A stretch of DNA of 64,000 nucleotides from an uncultured Paracoccaceae bacterium (GTDB lineage Bacteria > Pseudomonadota > Alphaproteobacteria > Rhodobacterales > Rhodobacteraceae), in NCBI GenBank assembly GCA_947503965.1, contig CANNFU010000005.1, positions 1-64,000 of the forward strand, given 5' to 3'. Both the position numbers and the translations under genes were made by a program. Positions 9,548 to 17,819 of this stretch are shown here, one piece after another. The stretch's first letter is position 1. The number at the start of each line of letters is the position of its first letter. A model generated the notes under the pieces. That model was not told the DNA's origin. It made no database searches and saw only the letters and a program-made list of their open reading frames with translations.

Positions 9548-10855
9548 CTACCCTTCGCCAAAGACGCGGGCAAATATCGTGTCCACGTGTTTGGTGTGGT
9601 AGCCAAGATCGAACTTCTCTTCGATTTCAGAAGCTGACAACGCGGCAAGCACATCCTTGTCGCCCAGCAGTTCTGTCTTGAAGTCGGCACCTTGTTCCCA
9701 GACCTTCATCGCGTTGCGCTGTACCAGGCGATAGGCGTCTTCGCGGCTGACACCGGCCTGGGTCAGCGCAAGAAGCACGCGCTGCGACATGACCAGTCCG
9801 CGGAACTTGTTCATGTTTGCAAGCATGTTTTCGGGATAGATCACCAGCTTTTCGATCACACCCGCCAAACGGTTCAATGCAAAATCCAGCGTGACCGTCG
9901 TATCCGGCCCGATCGCCCGCTCGACCGAAGAATGGCTGATATCACGTTCGTGCCACAGCGTGACATTCTCCATCGCTGGAACGACCGACATGCGCACCAG
10001 CCGCGCCAGCCCTGTCAGGTTCTCGGTCAGGACAGGGTTGCGTTTATGCGGCATGGCAGAACTGCCCTTTTGCCCTTTTGAGAAAAACTCTTCGGCCTCA
10101 AGCACCTCGGTTCGTTGCATATGGCGGATCTCGGTCGCGATATTTTCGATGCTGCTGGCGATGACACCGAGGGTGGCAAAGAACATCGCGTGGCGGTCGC
10201 GGGGGATGACCTGTGTGCTGATCGGTTCCGGCGTCAGGCCCATCTGTGCGCAGACATGTTCTTCCACGGACGGATCAATATTGGCAAATGTGCCGACGGC
10301 GCCGGAAATCGCACCCGTCGCGATCTCGGCTCGTGCGTTCACCAGCCGGGCGCGGCCGCGATCCATCTCGGCATAAAAACGGGCAAAGGTCAGACCCATC
10401 GTGGTCGGTTCGGCGTGAATCCCGTGACTGCGGCCAATGCGCACCGTGTCCTTGTGCTCATGCGCCCGCGTTTTCAACGCGGCCAGAACCCGATCCATAT
10501 CGGCAATCAGGATATCGGCGGCACGGACCAGCTGCACATTCAACGTGGTATCCAGCACGTCCGAAGATGTCATGCCCTGATGGACAAACCGCGCATCATC
10601 GGCCCCGATATGTTCGGCCAGATGGGTCAGGAACGCGATCACGTCATGCTTGGTCACGGCCTCAATCTCATCAATCCGGGCGACGTCGAATTCGACATCC
10701 TTGGCTTTCCAGACCGCTTCGGCATTCTCTTTCGGGATAACGCCGATGGCGGCTTGGGCGTCACAGGCATGGGCCTCGATCTCGTACCAGATGCGGAACT
10801 TTGTGGCGGGTTCCCAAATGGCGGTCATTTCCGGGCGAGAATAACGAGGGATCAT
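9548..10855 (-). CDS. purB: Adenylosuccinate lyase PurB
   Basis: A 435-residue fumarase/aspartase-superfamily lyase that acts twice in purine synthesis, releasing fumarate from SAICAR and from adenylosuccinate. The signature loop GSSAMPHKRNP lies at residues 264-274, and the catalytic histidine region GRSHGIHAEPTTMG at 141-154; TSSDVLDT at about 96-103 is the third active-site segment. The length is typical. The gene stands alone on the minus strand between luxI and a divergent DUF6314 gene. Confidence 0.97.
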   Translation of the reverse strand: MIPRYSRPEMTAIWEPATKFRIWYEIEAHACDAQAAIGVIPKENAEAVWKAKDVEFDVARIDEIEAVTKHDVIAFLTHLAEHIGADDARFVHQGMTSSDVLDTTLNVQLVRAADILIADMDRVLAALKTRAHEHKDTVRIGRSHGIHAEPTTMGLTFARFYAEMDRGRARLVNARAEIATGAISGAVGTFANIDPSVEEHVCAQMGLTPEPISTQVIPRDRHAMFFATLGVIASSIENIATEIRHMQRTEVLEAEEFFSKGQKGSSAMPHKRNPVLTENLTGLARLVRMSVVPAMENVTLWHERDISHSSVERAIGPDTTVTLDFALNRLAGVIEKLVIYPENMLANMNKFRGLVMSQRVLLALTQAGVSREDAYRLVQRNAMKVWEQGADFKTELLGDKDVLAALSASEIEEKFDLGYHTKHVDTIFARVFGEG

Positions 10856-10939
10856 GAATGGGCACCTTTATCTGGGCTGGGCAGCGATTTACCCTCGCGT
10901 CATAAGGGGGCAGGCCCAAACCCTCAAGGGAGAGATGAC

Positions 10940-10963
10940 ATGAAGATCGCGATGCCATGCTGA
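10940..10963 (+). CDS. Seven-codon leader ORF (MKIAMPC)
   Basis: ATG at 10940 follows AAGGGAGAG with good spacing and opens a 7-codon frame whose TGA (10961-10963) overlaps the ATG of the DUF6314 gene (10957). The main gene has no comparable ribosome site of its own, so this tiny frame could deliver ribosomes to it by termination-reinitiation. Whether the peptide is made is unknown. Confidence 0.35.
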   Translation: MKIAMPC

Positions 10964-11394
10964 CCCGCGCCGATCTTGCAGGAATATGGCAGCTTCATCG
11001 CGAGATTGAAGACCGGCACAGCGGTCAGCAGGGCATATTCCGCGGCACCTGCACCTTTCGCGAACATGGGTCCAGCCGGCTGGATTATTTCGAAGAGGGC
11101 ACGATCAGATTTGGGTCGGGGCCCGCATTGACGGCGAACCGCAGATATCAGTGGCATTTTCTGGTCGACAGGGTCGATGTCCGGTTTGAGGATGGCACCG
11201 CCTTTCACAGCTTCGTGCCCGCTGGTCAGGCCCAGGGAACAGAACATCCTTGCGGTGCCGATCACTACCTCGTGCAATATGACTTCCGGCAATGGCCGAT
11301 CTGGCAGGCGGTCTGGGATGTGACCGGACCACGCAAAGATTACACCTCGACATCCCGTTATACCCGGGCAGATGCGCCCGAACGCATCTTATGA
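10957..11394 (+). CDS. DUF6314 family protein
   Basis: A 145-residue protein with no signal peptide or membrane segment. Residues such as LAGIWQLHREIEDRH, GTCTFREHG, LDYFEEGTIRFG, RRYQWHF and HYLVQYDFRQWPIWQAVWDVTGPRKDYTS match my memory of DUF6314, a beta-rich lipocalin-like family common in Rhodobacterales. Function unknown. The start overlaps the stop of a 7-codon leader frame. bioY follows after 88 bp on the same strand. Confidence 0.75.
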   Translation: MLTRADLAGIWQLHREIEDRHSGQQGIFRGTCTFREHGSSRLDYFEEGTIRFGSGPALTANRRYQWHFLVDRVDVRFEDGTAFHSFVPAGQAQGTEHPCGADHYLVQYDFRQWPIWQAVWDVTGPRKDYTSTSRYTRADAPERIL

Positions 11395-11482
11395 AACAAG
11401 CCGTTAGCGCCATCTCGCTTGCGCCGCGCCGCAGCATAGGGCAATAAAAGCGCAACGGATCAATAACAGGGGAAAGCGACAC

Positions 11483-12088
11483 ATGGCTCTCGCACTTAAT
11501 GACAAAGTACTGACCGAGGCTTTTGGCCCCTCGACAGGCACCGCCCTGCGGATCAAGCAGGCGGCAATGGTTATCCTAGGGATCGCCGCCTTGGCGCTGA
11601 CGGCAAAGATTCAGGTCTTCATCCCCGGCAATCCCGTTCCAATCACACTAACGACGTTTGGTGTGCTGACCATCGGCGCGGCTTATGGCGCGCGGCTGGG
11701 CGCGATCACGATCCTGGGCTATCTTGCTATCGGTGCGATGGGTTTTGACGTTTTTGCAGGCTCCTCAGCCGAGAAAGCCGGACTTGTCTATATGATGGGC
11801 GGTACCGGCGGTTATCTGGTGGGCTATGTTCTGGCCGCATTGGCACTTGGCTTTGCTGCGCGCAAAGGTTGGGATCGGAACGTGATCCTAATGGCTGTCG
11901 CCATGCTTGTCGGCAACGCGCTGATCTACATCCCCGGTCTTTTGTGGCTGCACCAGTTCTCCTCGGGGCTTGAACAGACGCTTGCATGGGGCATCACACC
12001 GTTCCTGATCGGTGACGCGCTGAAACTGGGTCTTGCGGCACTTCTGGTTCCCGCATTGTGGAAGCTGATCGGCGACGCCCGTCAGTAG
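11483..12088 (+). CDS. bioY: Biotin transporter BioY (ECF S component)
   Basis: A 201-residue integral membrane protein with about six hydrophobic segments. The family motif region IPGNPVPITLTTFGVLTIGAAYGARLG and GGTGGYLVGYVLAALALG identify BioY, the substrate-binding component of energy-coupling-factor biotin importers. No bioM/bioN genes adjoin it, so it may work alone or with a shared ECF module. ATG 11483 follows AGGGGAAAG. A strong terminator lies 21 bp beyond the stop. Confidence 0.95.
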   Translation: MALALNDKVLTEAFGPSTGTALRIKQAAMVILGIAALALTAKIQVFIPGNPVPITLTTFGVLTIGAAYGARLGAITILGYLAIGAMGFDVFAGSSAEKAGLVYMMGGTGGYLVGYVLAALALGFAARKGWDRNVILMAVAMLVGNALIYIPGLLWLHQFSSGLEQTLAWGITPFLIGDALKLGLAALLVPALWKLIGDARQ

Positions 12089-12110
12089 GGCCTTAAGTGA
12101 TACGAATTCA

Positions 12111-12136
12111 AAAAGGCGCCTTATGGCGCCTTTTTT
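12111..12136. terminator. Terminator between bioY and hydrolase-OsmC gene
   Basis: AAGGCGCC, a TTAT loop and GGCGCCTT form a strong stem followed by a run of T on the plus strand and flanked by A residues for the minus strand. It serves bioY and probably also the convergent hydrolase-OsmC gene, whose stop codon abuts it. Confidence 0.85.
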
Positions 12137-13341
12137 CATAACAATCGCGTGCTGACCTCTGAGCTGCGTTCCAGCGTTTTATGCACCGGGCATTTGTCTG
12201 CAATCTCCAGCAACCGTTCACGTTGCTCATCGGACAAATCACCCGTCAGATGGATCACCCGTTCAAACCGATCCACCTTTGCACCCGGATCAGCGGCATC
12301 TTCGCCATGCTCTTTCGCATGGGTGATATCGACGCTGACCCCCTGTAAGGGCCAACCCTTGCGACGGGCATACATGCGGATCGTCATGGACGTACAGGCC
12401 CCCAAACCGGCGGCGACAAACCCATAAGGGGTCAGCCCCTTGTTGGTACCGCCATATTTTGCAGGCTCATCCGCGAGCACGTGATGCGGACCTGACTGGA
12501 CATCCTGCAAGAACCCGTTTGCATCGGCTTCGGTCACGCGCATCACGCCTTCGGGGGCAGCGGCAGGCTTGGGCGGTTCTTCCAGCTTCAGATAGCGTTT
12601 TGACCATGCGGCGATGACGTCGGCGGCATATTCCGCATCTGCCGGGCGCGACACCAGATGATCGGCATCATCCAGGGTGACAAAGCTCTTGGGATGTTTT
12701 GCGGCCAGAAAGATATTCGATGCATTTTCGACCCCCACCGTCGCATCACGCGGGGCATGCAGCACCAACAAGGCGGCGTTCAGCTTGGCAATCGAGCTGG
12801 TCAACGCCGCCTCTGAGACATCATCGACAAACCCCTTGCTAATGCGGAACGGACGACCGCCCAGGTTTACCTCGGCCACGCCCTTGTCCACGATCTCGGG
12901 AATGGCTTGGGCAAAGTTATGTGTGACGTGACCGGGGTCAAACGGCGCGCCGATGGTCACGACCGCCTTGATACTGTCCATCATCGGCGCGGCCTTCAGC
13001 ACGGCAGCCCCGCCGAGCGAATGACCGATAATCAGGGACGGGGACATGCCACGCGCATCCAGCGCCTGACAGGCGGCAACCAGATCATCCACATTGGACG
13101 AAAAGCTCGTGTTCTCGAACTCTCCCTCAGAATGGCCAAGGCCGGTAAAATCAAAGCGCAAGACGGCGATCCCCATTGCCGACAGGCGCGCGGCAATGCG
13201 GCGTGCGGCGGTGATATCCTTGGAACAGGTAAAGCAATGGGCAAACAGCGCGGTCGCCAGATGCGGACCGTTGGGCATATCCAAACGGGCGGCAAGCGTA
13301 TCCCCTGCATGGCCCTGAAATGTCAGTTTCTCTGTCGGCAT
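12136..13341 (-). CDS. Alpha/beta hydrolase fused to OsmC-like domain
   Basis: A 401-residue cytoplasmic fusion. Residues 1-250 are an alpha/beta hydrolase with nucleophile elbow GHSLGGAAV, an FAHCFTCSKD oxyanion region and a terminal DDADHLV histidine. Residues about 265-401 are an OsmC/Ohr-type domain (GLTPYGFVAAGLGACTSMTIRMYARRKGW and the DKCPVHKTLE cysteine), a fold linked to thiol-dependent peroxide reduction. The fused form is a known family, but its substrate is not established. ATG 13341 is chosen for the upstream GAAAGG; a longer frame from 13410 lacks a site. Confidence 0.9.
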   Translation of the reverse strand: MPTEKLTFQGHAGDTLAARLDMPNGPHLATALFAHCFTCSKDITAARRIAARLSAMGIAVLRFDFTGLGHSEGEFENTSFSSNVDDLVAACQALDARGMSPSLIIGHSLGGAAVLKAAPMMDSIKAVVTIGAPFDPGHVTHNFAQAIPEIVDKGVAEVNLGGRPFRISKGFVDDVSEAALTSSIAKLNAALLVLHAPRDATVGVENASNIFLAAKHPKSFVTLDDADHLVSRPADAEYAADVIAAWSKRYLKLEEPPKPAAAPEGVMRVTEADANGFLQDVQSGPHHVLADEPAKYGGTNKGLTPYGFVAAGLGACTSMTIRMYARRKGWPLQGVSVDITHAKEHGEDAADPGAKVDRFERVIHLTGDLSDEQRERLLEIADKCPVHKTLERSSEVSTRLL

Positions 13342-13451
13342 CGGAGCGCCTTTCTTGCTGTCGTGCACAAAATCTGCGCAAGACATGACAACCGGCTGCA
13401 CATGAAACAACTCTCTTTGCAGACAATCGCGGCAAGGTGAGAGATGTTACC

Positions 13452-14324
13452 ATGATGAAACTGATACGGATCGTGCTGGCTATCGGGCTTGGCTGGGCCG
13501 CGCTTGGGGTCTGGGCGGGGTTCGGCGGGGCATTTCATCCGGCAGGCGACAGTATCGCGCTATTGCGGATCATTCTGGGCGTTATCTGCTTTCTGGGCTG
13601 CCTTTGGCAGATCAAGCCATTATGGCGCGTCATCCTTGGGGGGACAGGCGCGGTGGCTTTGCTGACGACCCTGCCGCTGTTCTTCGGTGGCCAGCCGGGT
13701 GGAGAATTGACACTCTACACCAAGAATATCTGGTTCGGAAATACAGATACCGCCGCCCTCGCGCGTGATATCCGCGACAGCCGCGCCGAGGTGGTGATGC
13801 TGCAAGAGGTCTCGAACCGCAACGAGGCGATACTGGCGTCACTTGCCGGGGATTTTCCGCATCAGCATCTGTGCAGGTTTTCAGGATGGAACGGGATTGC
13901 GGTGCTGTCCAGATATCCGTTTTCCGACGATACCATCTGTTCCGATCCATTCGGACTGGCCGCCGCCCGGATCAGCCGCGATGGGCAGCAGATATGGATC
14001 GGATCAGTGCATTTCTACTGGCCCTATCCCTACGGACAGCAACGGTCGCGGGATGCGGCGCGCGCAATATTGGAACAGCTTGAGGGGCCTGTCGTCGTGG
14101 CCGGTGATTTCAACATGTTCCCATGGGCGTCCAGCGTGCAGCAGGTGGGGCGGGCGGCGAATGCAACACTCGCCGGGCCGATCCGGCCCACATTCATGAT
14201 CAAGGGGGTGCCGCTTTTGCTGGATCACGTTCTTGCACCGGGCGGCGGACACCTCGAACGCCGGCCCTTGCTGGGGTCGGACCATAACGGTGTTGTGGCC
14301 CGCGTGCATCTGGTGCCGTCATAG
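13452..14324 (+). CDS. Membrane-anchored endonuclease/exonuclease/phosphatase family protein
   Basis: A 290-residue protein with three N-terminal hydrophobic segments (about residues 1-80) followed by an EEP-fold domain, probably facing the periplasm. Catalytic landmarks are MLQEVS (metal-binding Glu), GSVHFYWPYP, AGDFNMFPW and LGSDHNGVVARV. The EEP superfamily cleaves phosphodiester or phosphomonoester bonds; substrate unknown. Two adjacent ATGs (13452 and 13455) fit AAGGTGAG upstream. It is divergent from the hydrolase-OsmC gene and its stop overlaps that of dddP by 6 bp. Confidence 0.88.
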   Translation: MMKLIRIVLAIGLGWAALGVWAGFGGAFHPAGDSIALLRIILGVICFLGCLWQIKPLWRVILGGTGAVALLTTLPLFFGGQPGGELTLYTKNIWFGNTDTAALARDIRDSRAEVVMLQEVSNRNEAILASLAGDFPHQHLCRFSGWNGIAVLSRYPFSDDTICSDPFGLAAARISRDGQQIWIGSVHFYWPYPYGQQRSRDAARAILEQLEGPVVVAGDFNMFPWASSVQQVGRAANATLAGPIRPTFMIKGVPLLLDHVLAPGGGHLERRPLLGSDHNGVVARVHLVPS

Positions 14325-15659
14325 CCCCATCAGTGCGCGATCATGCGGGTATCTGGTCAGGTTCTCGAAACCGTCTTCGGTAATCAGCACCTGATCTTCC
14401 AGCTTGATCGAAAAATCGCCGCCCTCCGGGCTGATCAGCGCCTCGACACAGAGCGTCATGCCAGGCTCAAGTACATAATCAAACGCACCTTCCACCCATT
14501 TGTCGGGATAGGCGATCAATGGCCATTCATCGCACAAGCCCACACCATGCATCAGGCAGCCGTATTTCTGTTTCTGGTAGGCTTCGGGCAAAACGTGGGT
14601 GTTGTGGGTCAGATCATTGAATGACACGCCGGGCTTTAGCATCTGCATATTTTGCGCGATATGTTCGACGCCGATCTGCATGGCTTCAATCATATCCGGG
14701 CGGGGCTTGCGATCACCGATCCACCAGGTGCGGCTGATATCAACGCAGATGCCATAGGCCCCCACCAGATCGGTATCAAAGGCTACGATTTCGTTGTTCT
14801 GGACAATGCGCCCGCCACATTCCTGAAACCAAGGGTTCGTGCGCGGGCCCGAGGACAGAAGACGGGTTTCGATCCACTCGCCGCCGCGCCGGATATTCTC
14901 GGCATGCAGGACGGACCAGATATCATCCTCTGACATATCGCCGTGCGGGACACCCGCACGCGCGGCATCCTCCATCGCGTAACACGCCGCTTCGCAGGCG
15001 TGGCTTGCGCAACGCATCGCCAGAATTTCATCCGGGCCTTTGATGCTGCGGGCCTTCTCGGTCAGCTCTTCGCCCGGGAATACCTCAAACCCTGCGGCTT
15101 CCAAGGCGCGTAGCCCATGCAACATCGGCTTGTCGACGCCCAGGCGCATATTGCCGCCGCCATGCGCCATAATCAGGTCGCTGACCTCGTCTGCAAAGCG
15201 GCGTGCTGCGACCTCAAGCTGATCGCCGCGATCAAAATAGAACAGATCCGCGCCGGTGCGCTGTTCATTCACCAACGGGTTGAACAGGGACAGAAACATC
15301 GCGTTCTTATAGTCCCACACCACCATATAGCCATCTGAACAGACCAGGCAGGCGCGAAACGGGTTGTGCGTATTCCACAGCTGCATGTTCGTGCTGTCGG
15401 TAGCATAGCGGATGTTGAGCGGATCAAACATCAAAATACCACCATAATCACGTGCATTGACCGCATCGGTCAGGCGGCGATGGCGCCAGACGCGCATCGC
15501 AGGCAGGTCCGGCAACTTCAGTCCGGCGGCGACCCATTCGCGATACGCCAGTTGGGTCGGCCCGATCTCCATCCGGTCCTGATCGTTTGGGGTGCCATCC
15601 CCCAAAACGGCACCTCGTGTCGGATCGATTTTGCGGCTGTCGCGGTAATGGGTATTCAT
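14319..15659 (-). CDS. dddP: Dimethylsulfoniopropionate lyase DddP
   Basis: A 446-residue protein of the M24 (creatinase/aminopeptidase P) fold. DddP uses this fold to cleave DMSP into dimethyl sulfide and acrylate rather than peptides. Counting residues gives Asp295, Asp297, Asp307, His371, Glu406 and Glu421 as metal ligands and Asp377 in HGVGLCDEWP as catalytic base; these are the same numbers I recall from the Ruegeria lacuscaerulensis DddP structure. NIRYATDSTNMQLWNTHNPFR and IETRLLSSGPRTNPW also fit DddP. GGGAAAGGTG precedes ATG 15659. A generic Xaa-Pro peptidase label would miss this. Confidence 0.9.
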   Translation of the reverse strand: MNTHYRDSRKIDPTRGAVLGDGTPNDQDRMEIGPTQLAYREWVAAGLKLPDLPAMRVWRHRRLTDAVNARDYGGILMFDPLNIRYATDSTNMQLWNTHNPFRACLVCSDGYMVVWDYKNAMFLSLFNPLVNEQRTGADLFYFDRGDQLEVAARRFADEVSDLIMAHGGGNMRLGVDKPMLHGLRALEAAGFEVFPGEELTEKARSIKGPDEILAMRCASHACEAACYAMEDAARAGVPHGDMSEDDIWSVLHAENIRRGGEWIETRLLSSGPRTNPWFQECGGRIVQNNEIVAFDTDLVGAYGICVDISRTWWIGDRKPRPDMIEAMQIGVEHIAQNMQMLKPGVSFNDLTHNTHVLPEAYQKQKYGCLMHGVGLCDEWPLIAYPDKWVEGAFDYVLEPGMTLCVEALISPEGGDFSIKLEDQVLITEDGFENLTRYPHDRALMGL

Positions 15660-15795
15660 GATCGGTCACCTTTCCCTGAAAGAAAGTGTGACAGAGCGAT
15701 TGGCGTGTTTCTGATACGAAAACGACGCGCCGCTATTCAGCGGGCGGCATTCGGTGCGTACTGTTGATGGACCGACGCATCTGCCCAAAACAGAA

Positions 15796-15817
15796 TTGGC
15801 GGGCAAAGGCCCGCCAA
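15796..15817 (-). terminator. Terminator of the autotransporter gene
   Basis: TTGGCGGGC (15796-15804) and GCCCGCCAA (15809-15817) form a perfect 9-bp stem; on the minus strand the stem is followed by TTCTGTTTT. A second hairpin (AGCGCC at 15823 with GGCGCT ending 15840) lies between it and the gene stop at 15851. Confidence 0.65.
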
Positions 15818-15850
15818 TGTCCAGCGCCCATCAAGGCGCTTTTGCGTGTA

Positions 15851-17077
15851 TTACCACTGGAAGGAGACGCCAGCCTTGCCACCTGCCGTGCCTTGGGCAC
15901 CGGCGATGCCAAAGTAAAGCACTGTATTGCCTGTCGCACCGATCCGGCCCGCACCGGTGATCCCGAACGCGGCCTCACCCTCGTGAAAGCCCGTACCAAA
16001 GTTCATGCGGAAGTTCGCCCCTGGTTCGGGTGCGAAGACCTCCATCGCGTTGGAAATGGCCAGACCCCGGTTCAGATCTGTGCGCAGATCAGAAATGTCA
16101 GCAGCGTTCGTCGCGATACCTTCTGCATTGGTCTGAATATTGTCGGCGTTGGTTTGGATGTTATCCGCATTGACCTGAATATTCGTTGTGTTGACCGCGA
16201 TATTTTCGGAGTTGGTTTGGATATTGGTGGTGTTGGTTTGGATGTTGGTCGTGTTTGTCGCGATGTTATCGGTGTTTGTCGCGATATTATCGGTATTTGT
16301 GGCGATGTTGTCCGCGTTCGTTCCGATGTTGGTCGTGTTTGTCGCAATGTTGTCGGTGTTTGTTGCGATGTTATCAGTGTTTGTCGCGATATTGTCGGCG
16401 TTCTGACCAATCGCCTCATCCTGTGCGGCATCCGTGTCGGCCTGATCTGAAATGGCATCTGTCAGCGCCTGATCCTGTGCTGCATCCGTATCGGCCTGAT
16501 CTGAAATGGCATCTGTCAGTGCCTGATCCTGTGCTGCATCCGTGTCGGCCTGATCTGAAATGGCATCTGTCAGCGCCTGATCCTGTGCCGCATCCGCGTC
16601 GGCCTGATCTGAAATGGCATCTGTCAGCGCCTGATCCTGTGCGGCATCCGTGTCGGCCTGATCTGAAATGGCATCCGTCAGCGCCTGATCCTGTGCCGCA
16701 TCCGTGTCGGCTTGATCTGAAATGGCATCTGTCAGCGCTTGATCCTGTGCTGCATCCGTATCGGCTTGATCTGAAATGGCATCCGTCAGTGCCTGATCCT
16801 GTGCCGCATCCGTGTCGGCCTGATCCAATGCATTTTGGTTGATCAGATCGGTGTTTGCGGAAATCGCTTCTTCGGCTTGGTTGAGATCATTCTGTGTGGC
16901 GTTCACAAAATCCTCGACATCGGCCATATCGTTATCGTCGCACAGGTTTGTCGCGCCGTCCGCATTTGAGTTACAGGTGATGTTCAAGCTTTGCGCGTGC
17001 ACTGCATGTGGCGCTGCAATGGAAAGCGCGACCAATGCCGCAAATCCCATAGACGCTATTCTTGTTTTCTCGATCAT
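15851..17077 (-). CDS. Trimeric autotransporter adhesin (YadA-like) with tandem repeat stalk
   Basis: A 408-residue secreted surface protein. A signal peptide (to about AHAQS, residue 30) precedes a short head region with two cysteines (Cys35, Cys46). Residues 85-210 are seven copies of the 18-residue unit DQADTDAAQDQALTDAIS plus a partial eighth. Residues 227-324 are 14 heptads of the TDNIATN type, typical of a parallel trimeric coiled coil. Residues from about 331 to the terminal Trp (GVSFQW) resemble the YadA membrane anchor. It probably mediates adhesion or autoaggregation. It is an isolated gene with an AT-rich upstream region; repeat number may vary between strains. Confidence 0.88.
   Translation of the reverse strand: MIEKTRIASMGFAALVALSIAAPHAVHAQSLNITCNSNADGATNLCDDNDMADVEDFVNATQNDLNQAEEAISANTDLINQNALDQADTDAAQDQALTDAISDQADTDAAQDQALTDAISDQADTDAAQDQALTDAISDQADTDAAQDQALTDAISDQADADAAQDQALTDAISDQADTDAAQDQALTDAISDQADTDAAQDQALTDAISDQADTDAAQDEAIGQNADNIATNTDNIATNTDNIATNTTNIGTNADNIATNTDNIATNTDNIATNTTNIQTNTTNIQTNSENIAVNTTNIQVNADNIQTNADNIQTNAEGIATNAADISDLRTDLNRGLAISNAMEVFAPEPGANFRMNFGTGFHEGEAAFGITGAGRIGATGNTVLYFGIAGAQGTAGGKAGVSFQW
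16106..16399 (-). repeat. 21-bp repeats encoding coiled-coil heptads
   Basis: Fourteen 21-bp units inside the autotransporter gene encode xxNIxTN heptads. They are less uniform than the 54-bp array, with 3-4 sequence variants interleaved. Confidence 0.8.
16448..16825 (-). repeat. Seven near-identical 54-bp tandem repeats
   Basis: Seven direct 54-bp repeats in frame inside the autotransporter gene, followed by a partial eighth. Copies differ at only a few synonymous positions (one Thr to Ala change in the fifth copy), so they are recent or kept alike by recombination. A length change by whole units would keep the frame. Confidence 0.9.
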
Positions 17078-17228
17078 TCTTCATCGCTCCAAAAGGTTTG
17101 TGTTCTGATTTCACGAGCCTGAGCGTCATTTTGCCCAATCGCCCGGTTCCTAACGAATGGGGATGTCTCTACACAGATTGTTAACTATAAAAAAGGTATA
17201 AAATACAATAAGTTAAGCTATTTTTCTA

Positions 17229-17299
17229 ACACGGTTTTTACCACGATTCCGACCTCGGTTTGACCACGGTTCTGCACACGCATCTGACAACGAAACCGG
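17229..17299. repeat. Six degenerate tandem 11-12-bp repeats
   Basis: Consecutive units read ACACGGTTTTTA, CCACGATTCCGA, CCTCGGTTTGA, CCACGGTTCTGC, ACACGCATCTGA and CAACGAAACCGG, consensus close to CCACGGTTCTGA. A 12-bp period is about one helical turn, as in iterated operators. An inverted near-copy follows at 17301-17320. Confidence 0.45.
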
Positions 17300-17337
17300 G
17301 GTTAACGTGGTCAAAACCGCGCAGCCAGCAATGAAAG

Positions 17338-17357
17338 GGGCGCCATCCCTGGCGCCC
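17338..17357 (-). terminator. Terminator after the small membrane protein pair
   Basis: GGGCGCC (17338-17344) and GGCGCCC (17351-17357) form a 7-bp GC stem; the minus-strand continuation is CTTTCATT. It lies about 40 bp past the stop at 17400. Confidence 0.55.
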
Positions 17358-17399
17358 TTCAAACGATCAGCTTTGCTGTCTGCCGACAGACAGCAGCCG

Positions 17400-17819
17400 T
17401 CAGTTGATGGATTTCATCGTGGTTTCGGCACCGGCCAGACCGGTCAGGTCAAACAACCCGTCCATATAATAGACCAGAAAATACAAACCAAATGCGGTTG
17501 CAAACTGCAGGGCGATCCTGGTGTGGCTGTGGCCGCGGGCGCGCTCGCCAATCAGTGTAGCACGTATTTTGTAAAACAGTGTTGCCGGGCCAAACAGATG
17601 GGCGATCAGCGGTGTTTCTTTCAGCGCGGCCCGTTCAGCGGCTCTGCCGATCCTTTCACGCGCGCGCCATTCCGTTGTGTCATCGTCCCGGATCGGACCT
17701 GCCTTTGCACCTGATGGCACAGCAGGCTCTGCCACGTTGCGCCAGGGCTTTTCGGCTTTTGGTGCTTTTGCAGCTTTGTTGGCTTTGTGGCGCGTATCAA
17801 GCGGGTGATAATCCGGCAT
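17400..17819 (-). CDS. Hypothetical small membrane protein (paralogue 2)
   Basis: A 139-residue protein of unknown function. It begins MPDYHPLDTRH, has a Lys/Ala-rich linker (ANKAAKAPKAEKPW), a charged middle region and one C-terminal hydrophobic segment (IALQFATAFGLYFLVYYMDGLF). The N terminus resembles that of the gene just upstream (MSKYHPIDVRY), which suggests a local duplication followed by divergence. Its ATG shares one base with the upstream stop (TAATG), implying translational coupling. No catalytic motif is visible. Confidence 0.7.
   Translation of the reverse strand: MPDYHPLDTRHKANKAAKAPKAEKPWRNVAEPAVPSGAKAGPIRDDDTTEWRARERIGRAAERAALKETPLIAHLFGPATLFYKIRATLIGERARGHSHTRIALQFATAFGLYFLVYYMDGLFDLTGLAGAETTMKSIN

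Larger units (their letters stand above)
17078..17399. other. AT-rich intergenic region with iterated 12-bp motif
   Basis: This 322-bp gap contains the promoter side of the autotransporter gene (AT-rich block at 17185-17225). It also holds six degenerate direct repeats of 11-12 bp (17229-17299), and two hairpins near the small-membrane-protein stop (17338-17357; GCTGTCTG at 17375 with CAGACAGC ending 17394). I see no credible gene here. Confidence 0.5.

Noticed and set aside
11395..11482. BioR-type operator upstream of bioY
   Set aside because: No TTATCTATAA-like palindrome is present in the gap.
16448..16825. Possible CRISPR array
   Set aside because: Repeats are contiguous 54-bp units without unique spacers and lie in frame inside a coding gene.
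16255..16842. 195-codon repetitive open frame (HPCRPDLKWHLSAPDPV units)
   Set aside because: It is the antisense of the autotransporter repeats; repetition alone explains its openness.
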